Shown here: positions 39,359-48,433 of the stretch, in pieces | Position numbering within the stretch: position 1 is the first letter of the stretch | How the letters are laid out: every line of letters starts with the position of its first letter | Assembly: GCA_963575745.1 (NCBI GenBank) | Contig: CAUYUJ010007186.1 | Location: forward strand, 1 to 48,433 | Source: Prorocentrum cordatum | Taxonomy: Eukaryota; Sar; Dinophyceae; Prorocentrales; Prorocentraceae | Reading direction: 5' to 3' | DNA: 48,433 nt | Position numbers and translations under genes: made by a program | Notes under the pieces: model-generated | The model's input: the letters and a program-made list of their open reading frames with translations, nothing else | Databases searched by the model: none | Told to the model about the DNA's origin: nothing

Positions 39359-39389
<31 letters not shown>
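39359..39389. repeat. (AT)n microsatellite (copy R)
   Basis: Same length as in copy L. Microsatellites normally mutate fast, so equal length argues for a very recent duplication or for one sequence used twice. Confidence 0.95.
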
Positions 39390-39392
<3 letters not shown>

Positions 39393-39949
39393 TATGTATG
39401 CGTCTATGTATGTGAGTTTGCAGGCTTCCATTAATATTTATACGCCTATGTATACGTCTACGAAGTGGAACGGAGGAATGTGCATATGTATAGGTATAGG
39501 TGTGCGTGTGTGTACGCAGATGTAGAATTATATGTCTACGTCTATGTCTATGCGACGGTACCAAGCTGCCAAATCAAACAACACGACGCCTGGAAGTGCC
39601 TCCTTCTCCTCCTCCGTACCCCCCCCCTCCTACTCCTGCTCGCCTCAGGATAGGCCCCGAAGAGCACTCGAAGAAGCCCGCGAGGCAAGCCTATGAAGGG
39701 CGCGAGAGAGAGAGAGGAGGTTGTCATTCGGGGCCCCATCGATGCCACACTTATCTCGCGAGGGGGCACCGAGGTTTAAGCGCTGACAGACAGAAGGCAG
39801 ACAGACGCGGTTCTTATGATGAAACATCTTTTTGGTCCGCTTTCTACAAGCCTTTGAGTCTCAAAGCACCTCTAGCCGCCCCCTAGCAATTTCGCATCAG
39901 TGAGCGGGCGCCATGCCCCGGCCCGGCCGCGCGGTCCGTCACCGCGCCC

Positions 39950-41412
39950 ATGGCCGCCTCAAACATGCGCGCCTCGAAGATGCAGACATTGGTTAGCTTG
40001 GCCGGCTCCGACAAGTCCGACAGCCCGGACTACGATGCGCCGCGGTCGCGGTCGCGATCGCCGGCGCTGCCGAAGCCGCGGGCCCCCGATGAGCTTTCGG
40101 CGACCAAGGCCAACATCATGGCTCGCATCGCAGCCGCCGCTGCGGCCAACCAACTGGGAGAAGTCCGTTACCTCCTGGAACAGGCATATAAGGCCAGCGA
40201 AGCAGAGGCCCCGTGCAAGGATGGCTCAGCTGGGTCGTCGAACATGGGCCGCGATGGCGGACCGGCAGACGACTCCTTGGAGAGCGTGGACAGTGGCGGC
40301 GGCCCCCGCCCACCAGTGCCGACTGGGGAACGAATTGGCGAGCTGCCCGACGCCTCTTCGGAAGCAGCGGGGAGTGGGAGTGGTCTACGTCCAGAAGTCG
40401 GTGCCGCGCGCGCCCTGCCATGGACGCTGCCGCCCCACCAGCGCGCAGGCGCGGCGCCGCAGCCGCCATTGCGCGAACAGCACCCCGCGGTGCTGCCGCG
40501 GGGGTTACCCGCCAGGACGCCCCTTCCAATACGTCAGACCGGCCCTTGCGCCGTGACCGCGCGCCCTGCGCTGCCGATGCGCTTCCCCATCGGATCGAGG
40601 CCCGTTCCGAACGCAGCGCCCGCCGCGGCCGCGGCGGCCCCCCAGTCGGCACCGACGGCGCGGTTGTCTCAGCTCGAGCGGCCCCAAGTGCAGTCGAGCT
40701 GGGTGGAGTTCCACTGCGCCATGGCATCGATGAGCCGCAACCACGGGAATCAGCGGCTGAACGGGGGCCACAGGGGAGAAGTCGTCTGCGAGGAGCCGGG
40801 CGGCGGCGAGGGGTCCATCGTCATCTCGCTGTGGAATGTGGACGACGAGTCGCTACATATGTTCGACCAGCGAGGAGGTGAAGCTCATCATGCCCACATC
40901 AGCGCGTCAGGCGCGCAGGCCGCGCGCGCGCGGCTCCGACGACGAGCTGGCCCGGGGCATGGCAGGATGCAGCTGAGAGCCCCCGCTTCTCATGGAACTT
41001 CGACACCAGCGGCGGCAAATTCCCCGTGTGCAGCGTGACGTGCGTCAGGCCTTCGGCGGGGCCTCGTCAGCCTTCATGGGCTACCGACGCGACTCCCATC
41101 AGCAGGATCGCCATGGACTTCGGGGGGGCGCTGCTCGCCAACCTCGGGGTGCGCATCATGAGCACCGGGCCCGTCATTGCGGGTAACGAGCAGCGCCGCC
41201 ACGCGACGCTGGAAGATGCGGCGGGCCATGCGCTGAGCGCGACTTTGTGGGCGGGGCACGCTTCGGACTGGAACATGGGAGGAGATGGCTTTTTCTACGC
41301 CGGCAACGTTGAGATCGCATGCGCCGGGAAGCGCAAGGAGACCGGGGCAGAGTTCTCGGTGCCCCGCGCACGCAGCGCGCGGTGGAACAGCGTGATTGCA
41401 CCCGAAGAGTAG
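39950..41412 (+). pseudogene. RPA1/BRCA2-like OB-fold protein, frame-disrupted (copy R)
   Basis: Same gene as at 7219-8681 with the same two frame changes. One visible residue change in the N-terminal part (Pro to Ser in the RSRPRS/RSRSRS stretch, from a C/T difference at 7322/40053). Confidence 0.5.
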
Positions 41413-42462
41413 ATGCAGCGCCAGAAAGGAAGGCCGCGACGTTGGGCAGCAGTTGTTTATGGCTCATACTTGTTTGGCGGCAGCGCGCAGTGGTTGTGAC
41501 CTGTTGAAGGACCGTGCGATGCTCAGCCTGTAGACGTATCACTGTTGTGCCTGCCGATGTCTCTGCCGCGCCGTGCCAGTTGATTTATTGTGCGAGGCAG
41601 CGCTCAACCCTTCGCGCCATTCCGCTCTGAATTGTTTTATTTCCGGCTGCCTCGTGGCACCGCGGGGGGTCGCCCGCGCGCGCGTCTGCGCAATCCGCGC
41701 GAGCGCGCGCGGCCGCGCCCCGCGGGGAGCGCCCGCGTCCGCCCTCCTTGTTGCTCGCGCCTCTGCGCGTTTGGACATCCTTCCATCGTCGCCCCATATC
41801 CTGGCCCCTTGCCGTTCATGCCTTCTCGCGCGCTGTCAATCTCCCTGCTGGTCGGCCACCGGGCCTCTTCCATATTCCAACATCCCAACGCACTCTCTGA
41901 TCTCCTCCCTCCCTTGAGGACTGTGACGGGGTGCGCAGCTGTGCTTTCGATTGCTTTCTCGGGCCGTCGCTCCGAGTGTAGTGGGTATTTTTCAGCGACA
42001 CGCGCGTCCTTGGAAGAGCCTGGAAGAGACGCGAGCGCGCCCCTCCAATTGGCCACTGCGCTGGCCGCGGGTACCCTCTCACAACGAACAGCTCACTGAA
42101 CGCGAAGGCACCCCATGCACCCACTCCGCCCCGCCCCCCCCCCGGCGCGGCGCCAGGCGCCGAGCCCCCCGCCCTCGCCGGCAATCGCGCGCGTCGACTC
42201 TGGCCCCCGCTTCCCAGTTGAATGCAGGCGTCGAATTCCGCGCCCGCGCCCCGCAGCTGGGCGAGCTTGCGTCGCCGTCTTCCGCTTCCAATACGGGACG
42301 AAAACCAGCCGCGACATGCGCTTGCAAAACCCCCCTGCAAAACACATGTTGACGCTTCGCCATCCCACCAGCCCATCCAGAAAACGATGCCCATGAGAAC
42401 TGACGGAGAGTGGGAGGAAAACAAAGACGTATAGTCAAGCAGCGCGGGCAACAATAGTGAAT

Positions 42463-42900
42463 TGTTTTGGAGGCCTCTTGGGGCGTCTATGGGGGTTTCA
42501 TGGATGCCTCGGGGATGCTCTTGAGGCCTCTTGGGGGTCTGTTGGGAGCCTCTTGGACGGCTCTTGGGGTCGTCTGGGCGGCCCTTGGGACGTCTGGGGG
42601 GTATCTTGGCCGTCTTGGGGGGCTCTTGGGCGTCTTGAGTGCCTCGGGGGAGCCTTTGGGGCCGCTTGGGGCCCTCTTGGGGGCCTCTTGGAGGCCTCTT
42701 GGGGCCGTCTTGGGGCCATCTTGGCGCCTCTTGGGGCCTCCCGGGCGCCTCTTGGGGCCATCTTGGAGGAGATCGATCAAAAAAGGGGGGGTCCTTAATT
42801 AGCGTTGCCCCTCGAGAGCGCCTAAAATAGCCTCCTGGGCCCCTCTTGGGGCGCTCTTGGGCGTTCTTGGGGCCGTCTGGGGGCTCTATTTGGCGTTCTT
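42463..42900 (+). repeat. CTTGGGG-type minisatellite (copy R)
   Basis: Copy of the array at 9715-10175, slightly shorter near its right end (a unit around 10095-10135 is missing or altered) and with a few substitutions. Confidence 0.9.
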
Positions 42901-42920
42901 GACGACGGTGACGATCCTAG

Positions 42921-42960
42921 CTAGAACCTAAGCGCGCGCGAAGCGCGCGCGTGGTTCTAG
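42921..42960 (+). other. 40-nt GC-rich hairpin ending in CTAG (copy R)
   Basis: Identical to 10186-10225, although the sequence on both sides has diverged between the copies. Confidence 0.55.
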
Positions 42961-42971
42961 TTAACATATTT

Positions 42972-44590
42972 TTTAATGCAGGGGGGGCGCTGGGTGGTGG
43001 GGGAGGGGGCTTATGGCTGCATGCTCCCAGGGCCGCGGCAGGCGCGGCATTTCATCGGAACCGCCACATGGGCGGGCGCCGGGCGGGGCCCCATGCGCTG
43101 CAGGCTCCCACGGCGTGGCAGGCGCGGCATTTCCTCGACGCCACAATGGGGTGCGCTGGGGGTGGGGGCCCTATGCGCTGCAGGCTCCCAGGGCGCGGAG
43201 GGCGCGGCATTTCCTCGACGCCACAGGGGGCGCGCTGGGGGTGGGGGCCTTATGCGCTGCTGGCTCCCATCCCAGTGCGTGGCAAGCATGGCATTTCCTC
43301 GACGCCACAGGGGGTGTTCTTGGGGGGGGGTGGTATGTGGGGGGCATGCGCCTGCAGGCTCCCAGGTCGCGAGAGGCGTAGCATTCCCTTCAACGCCACA
43401 GGGGGTGCGCTAGGGGTGGGGGCCCAATGCGCTGCAGGCCCACCAGGGAGTGGCAGGCGTGTGGCATTTTCCTCGAGCCACAAAAGGGCGTGTGCTGGCG
43501 GGGGTGGGGGGGGCCCATGCGTGCATGCTTCCCAAGGCGTGGCAGGGTGGCATTCCTCGACGCCCACGGGGGGGGGGTGTTGGGTGGGGGCCCTGTGCGC
43601 TGCAGGCTCTCGCAATGTGGCAGGCGTTCTGGCATTGGCACGACGCCTACAGGGGGCGCGCCAGGGGGGGTGGGGGGGCAACCATGCGCTCGGCTCACAG
43701 GGCGGGCAGGCGCTGCATTTCCTCGACCCACAGGGGGTGCGCTGGGGGTGGGGGGGGCCCTACGCGCGCAGGCCCCCTCTCCCCCAGGGCCGGTGCAGGC
43801 GCGGCATTTCTAGGACTCCGCAAGAGGATGCGTGGGGTGGGGGCCCTAAGCGCTGCAGGCTCCAGGGCGCGGCTGGCGTTAGCATGAATCGGCGGCGAGG
43901 GGACGCCACAAAGGGGGGTTGGGTGCGTGGGGGGTGGGGCCCTGTGCGCTGCAGGCTTCCAGGGCGCGGCAAGGCGCGGCATTTTCCTCGATGCCACAGG
44001 GGGCGCGTTGGGGGTGGGGGCCTCATGCGTTGCAGGCCACCAGGGCGTGGCAGGCGTGGCATTTCCTCGACGCCACAGGGGGTGCGCTGGGGGTGGGGGC
44101 CCTACGCGCTGCAGGCTCCCAGGGTGTGGCAGGCGCGGCATTTCCTTGACGCCACAGGGAGTGCGCTGGGGGTGGGGGCCCCATGGGTTGCAGGTCCCCA
44201 GGGCATGGCAGGCGCAGCATTCCCTCGACGCCACAGGGGGTGCGCTGGGATTGGGGGCCCATGCGCTGCAGGCTCGCAGGGCGTGGCAGGCGCGGCATTT
44301 CCTCGACGCCACAGGGGGTGCGCTGGGGGTGCGGGCCCTATGCGCTGCAGGCTCCCAGAGAGTGGCAGGCGTGGCATTCCCTCGACTCCACAGGGGGTGC
44401 GCTGGGGGTGGGTGCCCCATGCGTTGCAGGCCCCCAGGGCGTGGCAGGCGCGGCATTTCCTCGACGCCACAGGGGGTGCGCTAGGGGTGGGGGCCCAATG
44501 CGTTGCAGGCCCCCAGGGCGTGGCAGGCGTGGCAGTTCCTCGACGCCACAGGGGGCGCGCTGGGGGGAGGGGGGGAAGGGGGGGGCAGTT
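42972..44590 (+). repeat. 79-bp minisatellite, indel-rich (copy R)
   Basis: Same array as 10240-11805. From 42972 to about 43990 it carries many single-base and short indels relative to copy L, often in G runs. From about 43990 rightwards it is nearly identical again. This abrupt change is more like a locally poor consensus sequence than biological divergence. Confidence 0.95.
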
Positions 44591-44977
44591 ACGCCTTCCA
44601 GCAAGAGTCTGCCATCAGGTCCGACAAGGGAGTACGCAGTAGAATAATCATTACAACCAGCACCATTATGGAAGCCATGTGGGAACATGATGACAATATT
44701 GAGGGGAATGAGGTCCAGGGAGTCTGTAATGAGGTTCCGTCTAACCTTCTGTTTATAGCTCTTCTGATGTCAACTCGTCAATCGGCGTTCCAGCCGCCAA
44801 CTCCCGAAGAAGACGGACGGCTTCCGTAGTAGAGTATGGGACAGCTCAGGAGAGATGGGTAGGTCGAAGTGGAGACGGAGTAGAGTTTCAGTGGAGACCG
44901 ATAGGCGAGTCACAAGCCTGCGTTGCCGCTGAGGCTTGCTCCTCGCCTTGACGACTCCCTTTTTTCTCCTCGTCCAT

Positions 44978-45002
44978 CTTGAGCCAAATTGCAGCGTTAC
45001 GG
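44978..45002 (-). other. DinoSL-like sequence directly before an ATG (copy R)
   Basis: Identical to 12205-12229. Duplicated with the segment. Confidence 0.4.
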
Positions 45003-45253
45003 CGAAAGTCGGCCTGAAGCTGCTGACCTAGAGTGCAAAATACAGTGCAACCCATCCCTGGAGGCGGCGTTGCCGCTAAGCCCCCAGAGATCTTGAGACA
45101 CATGGCGGTGCAAGCTATCGTGGCAACCAAGGCCAGAGTCGGCCCACGGTCAACATGCGTTGTCCTACCTTGTGGGATAAAGGTCTTCCAAAAGTGTGAT
45201 ATATTATGCCTCACGCACCGCACGTCACAACTACATCACTCCTCCTCTCTCCA

Positions 45254-45323
45254 GCGTGCTCCACATACGCTCCGCCGGAGCACGTTCCAACGTGCTCCGG
45301 AAACGGCCCGCCGGAGCACGTTA
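45254..45323. repeat. Cluster of gtgctccgg inverted repeats (copy R)
   Basis: Same palindromes as 12481-12550 (arms at 45290-45300 and 45311-45321), unchanged. Confidence 0.85.
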
Positions 45324-45750
45324 GCTTCGGTGTTTTTTTCCTGGTCGGCTCGCAGGCCAAAAAGGTCACCGGCTCCATCGCACGTGCTCTCTTGTTCAGA
45401 CATAGGGGCAGCACCACGGGAACTTGTAACTACGCGTGCTGGACCTCAAATTCATTCCATGCGTAGCATGCTCTCCCATATGCTGCTGATGCCGATGCTA
45501 CGCTGCCTGGTTCACATGGCTGGAGGGCCCCCCATACACACGCTCCTCCTTCGGAGTCCTGTGCAGTGGGACGTGCATAGGGCCTCTGACAATCCCGATC
45601 GCACCCAACATCGGAGGACATACCCCGCAGCTCGATCGGGGTGTAGGGGGCCCTCTGGTGCTCTTGCGCTGCGCGCGCTCAGATGCCCCACAAGCCTGTG
45701 GTCTGGCGCTGTGCGCTGCGGGCCCTCTGGTGCTCTGGCGCTGTGCGCGC

Positions 45751-47480
45751 TCAGAAGTGGGCCCTGACCTTCGCCATGTGGTCGGGCCCCTTGCTCTTGG
45801 TGAGCCCGTCGGCGCGCATCAGAGCCGTCTCCACGTAAATCAGCTCACCATGCCGCGCTCCCCCCTCGGCTCCGGATGGCGTTTTCCATAGTCATGGGCC
45901 TCTTCGTCCTCCGCCAACTGCCGCGACCCATCAGCCGATGTGGTTTCGCCGCTTGGTTGTCGCGGGAGGACTGCGGTCGTCGCAGCTCCATGGAGGTGGG
46001 CGACCGCCTCCAGACCGTAGAGCAGCTGGCAGCTGAGGGCGAGACCCTTCATCTCCGCCTCGGCCGTCGAGAAGCAGACCAACTGCTGCCTCAAGCTGCG
46101 CCAGTCGACCAGCATGCGCCCATGCATGAAACAAGTGACGCCTGTCTGCGCGCCCGCATCGCCATGGCTGGCATCCGAGAAGACGTCCAACTGGCAGATG
46201 AGGTCCTGCAGCTCGTGGGGGGTGTTCAGCACGTAGACCAGCGCCAACTGGCGGGTAGCCGCCAAGCACCGCAAGACCTTGCCCAGAAGGAGGGACGCAT
46301 GCGGCCTCCGAGTCGCATGGCTGGAGATCCGCGAGACGCTGTAGGACAGGTCTGGCCGAGTGCGGCTCGAAAGCCAAAGGAGTCCACCTGCCATCCGTTG
46401 CGCACCGCGCACATCATCAGGGTCAGGCTTCTCCTCGTCGTCCTCGGGCTGGAAGGGCAGGTAGATCTCATCGTCGGGGTTGATCGACTGGCAGCTGTTG
46501 CACTGGGCAATGTTCCACTTCATCAGCATGTCGTTGACGTATTCGCGTTGGCTCAGCGTCAGGCGGTAGGGGTTTATGCCGATGTCGATGGACAAGTGCC
46601 GAATGGTTCCCGGACAGTCCGGGGAGATGATCTTCTGGGAACTCGTAGTCCAGAGCGCGCCGATGGAGGTCTGCAGGGTCCTCACCGCGCCCTCGGAGCC
46701 CATGAACAAGAAGTCGCCCACGTAGCTCAGCGCATAGCCCAAGACGTCGTCCACCCCGTTAGCCTTGACGAGCCAGACCGAGCTATCGACCGCAGACTGC
46801 TCGAGGTGGCACTGGAGCGCGCCGACGGTGAACGTCAGCTTGCGGAGCTCCGCGTTGCGCAGATCGCCCCAAGCCTTCGGTGAGCACCTCAGCCCGTAGA
46901 TGGCCCTCTCGGCCACCCAGAGCTCGCCCGCCGGCACCAGCCCGAACTTGACGAAGATGGCCGGTGGGCGAATGACCACTCGTTTCTTGTCCACAGGGAG
47001 GAACGCGTTCAGAAACGCGGTAGAGACGTCGAGGGCCGACACGCTCCAACGACGGTGCGCGCACACGGCGAGCGCCATGCGGAGGCTGGCAATGTCAAAA
47101 TTCTGCGTGAAGGTCTGCTCCGAGGGGCCCACCGCCTCGAAATTGCCGCACACGCAGCCGCGCGCCTTGAAGCGCCGACAGCCAGATGCGTCTGGAGCCT
47201 TCTGCCCCGCAACCACCTTCATGGGCAGTATCTCGGAAGGCTTTACAGAGTGCGCCTCCGAGGCCGTGAGGGGGCGAAGACAACCGCCCTTCAGGCTGTT
47301 GAGCTCGCTCTCGAGTGCCGCTCGCCACTTCTCCCTAGTCATCCCGATCGTCTTCGCGATCTCCGCGCACGTGACGATGCTCAGCCCGCTGCCCTTCACG
47401 ATCTTGGTGAACTCGGGAGGCGCATTGTCGTCGTCCGCGGTGAGGGCGACCTGCCCCGGGGCCGCGGTGGCAAAAGCCAC
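45751..47480 (-). pseudogene. Copia A reverse transcriptase and RNase H, 3' end broken (copy R)
   Basis: Matches 12978-14702 with the same YVGD, but between 46015 and 45836 there are multiple small indels and substitutions. The third RNase H Asp motif and the C-terminus are read out of frame and the frame closes near 45840. One further change, in the G-K-V-L region (Val to Leu before LGKVL), comes from a cgag/ggag difference. The clustered damage contrasts with a nearly perfect upstream 1.4 kb. Confidence 0.9.
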
Positions 47481-47590
47481 AGGAATATATTCGAACTATT
47501 CCACCATGCGAGGGGAAGGCTGAGGATCAGGAACATCATCATGACCGAAACCTGCGAGTGCAGCTCGTTGATGCTTGTCTCCTCCTGATC

Positions 47591-48433
47591 CTAGCCTGCA
47601 CCTGTGGTCCCTGGTGTGCTTGACATGTCGGCCGCGGCAGGCAGGGCAAGAAAATCCTCCGCCGGGAGCTCCGCGATCGAAGGGTTGCTCGCCGGTGTCG
47701 CCCAGGAGAGGCCGCGCCTGCAACGCGCGTCTCGCGTGTGCGTGCGGTGGAGGCCGCGGCACGCAGGACAAGCGATGTCCTTCGGCACCGCCACCTCGAA
47801 CACATCTCGGTCACCGTCTGCGCGGGCAGGTCGTCGAAGATGGTCGTCCGATGATCCCGCGGGTGGAGGGGGCTCCAGGGGCACATTCGGGTCGCCACTG
47901 CTCTTGGAACTCTGGGCATCAGCACCTTCAAGGACTCCTCCGAGACCGTGGTCAACATGAAGTGCACCTTCCGGAGATCCAGCGCTGGTCGATTCAACAG
48001 GTGGCGCCTCTTCAACGCCATTTGGTTGAGCTCCTCCTGCTCCTGGATCCTCGCCGCGAACGTCTTGAGCACCACCGGAGTCCTCAGGCACCACTGCGAA
48101 GGACGACGAGGACTCAATGACCCACCGCTGCTCAGGTCGTTTCGCGGCGAGGTCCTTCCGCCCGATCAACCATTTGCTCTCCGCGCCCACGCCCAGGAAC
48201 ACGGCGTCGCGCGCCCGCTCTGCCCACATGGACGAAGGGGCATCCTCGATGCGAGCGCAGACCTTCGCACCGAAAGCCGGGCACTTCACTGGTCGATCCT
48301 GTGCGTGCATCCTGGAGCAGTACGCAGAATGCTGCACGGCGCACGCCCACAAGGCCTGCCGGTCCAGGGGGTCGCTGAAGGAGAGGAGCATTGCCCTGGC
48401 CCTCAGCTTCACCACGCCGATCCCGCGCTCGGC
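47591..48433 (-). CDS. Copia A integrase C-terminus and linker, partial (copy R)
   Basis: The right window edge cuts this gene. One frame runs unbroken from the edge through the integrase C-terminal segments (RARAMLLSFSDPLDRQALW, VFLGVGAESKW) and the acidic linker with the first CPACRG module. It stops at 47591, where the second module is out of frame. In copy L the same stretch is broken by a 5-bp deletion (ttggt missing near 15241), so copy R preserves the older state here. Confidence 0.8.
   Translation of the reverse strand, partial: AERGIGVVKLRARAMLLSFSDPLDRQALWACAVQHSAYCSRMHAQDRPVKCPAFGAKVCARIEDAPSSMWAERARDAVFLGVGAESKWLIGRKDLAAKRPEQRWVIESSSSFAVVPEDSGGAQDVRGEDPGAGGAQPNGVEEAPPVESTSAGSPEGALHVDHGLGGVLEGADAQSSKSSGDPNVPLEPPPPAGSSDDHLRRPARADGDRDVFEVAVPKDIACPACRGLHRTHTRDARCRRGLSWATPASNPSIAELPAEDFLALPAAADMSSTPGTTGAG

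Larger units (their letters stand above)
32732..48433. repeat. Large direct duplication, copy R
   Basis: Second copy of bases 1-15650. Differences are very uneven. Most stretches are identical, a few single-base changes lie near 39810-40053, and dense small indels occur at 42300-42440, 42970-43990 (the 79-bp minisatellite) and 45836-46010. The last block destroys the end of the RNase H frame that is intact in copy L. A 5-bp gain near 48024 keeps a frame open in this copy that is broken in copy L. The copy runs off the right edge of the window. Confidence 0.97.

Noticed and set aside
1-48433. Bacterial (high-GC actinobacterial) origin
   Set aside because: Copia elements, microsatellites, lack of operons and DinoSL-like relicts argue for a dinoflagellate nucleus.

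Overview
The window is very probably nuclear DNA of a dinoflagellate. It is GC-rich. It carries two Ty1/copia-type retroelements and a single-domain voltage-gated cation channel with C-terminal EF-hands, a channel type known from eukaryotic phytoplankton. It also holds sequences resembling relict dinoflagellate spliced leaders (DinoSL), one of which ends in an exact ttttggctcaag. Large direct duplication and abundant minisatellites fit as well. The genus cannot be fixed from sequence alone.

Layout. Bases 1-15650 (copy L) recur in the same orientation at 32732-48433 (copy R), about 32.73 kb apart. Both window edges fall inside the duplicated segment, so the duplication continues beyond the window. 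The single-copy interval 15651-32731 carries the 5' half of copia element A (minus strand, to about 18218), the cation-channel gene (19733-21544, plus), copia element B (about 21826-30971, minus), CTTGGGG-type minisatellites in two orientations (31195-32000) and a CT tract leading into a possible first exon (32191-32467).

Each duplicated copy contains, in order: a 300-420 bp repeat array; a DinoSL-like relict and a small zinc-ribbon-like gene; an unrecognised ORF with an in-frame TAG; a decayed PIF1-type helicase C-terminus that shares a frame, except for one TAG, with a Josephin-like cysteine protease domain; an AT microsatellite; a decayed RPA/BRCA2-like OB-fold gene; a CTTGGGG minisatellite; a 40-nt GC-rich hairpin ending in CTAG; about 20 copies of a 79-bp minisatellite; and the 3' half of copia element A (reverse transcriptase and RNase H).

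How the parts may work together. Elements A and B are self-contained gag-pol retroelements, both carrying frameshifts. The plus-strand genes between 1.1 and 10.2 kb combine a PIF1 helicase, an RPA-like ssDNA-binding protein, a cysteine protease and a terminal-looking hairpin with CTAG. This set resembles that of Helitron-like rolling-circle transposons, but I found no HUH Rep domain, so the reading is a hypothesis. The channel is the only clearly intact cellular gene. If the 32.7-kb spacing is a true tandem period, the channel lies inside the repeated unit.
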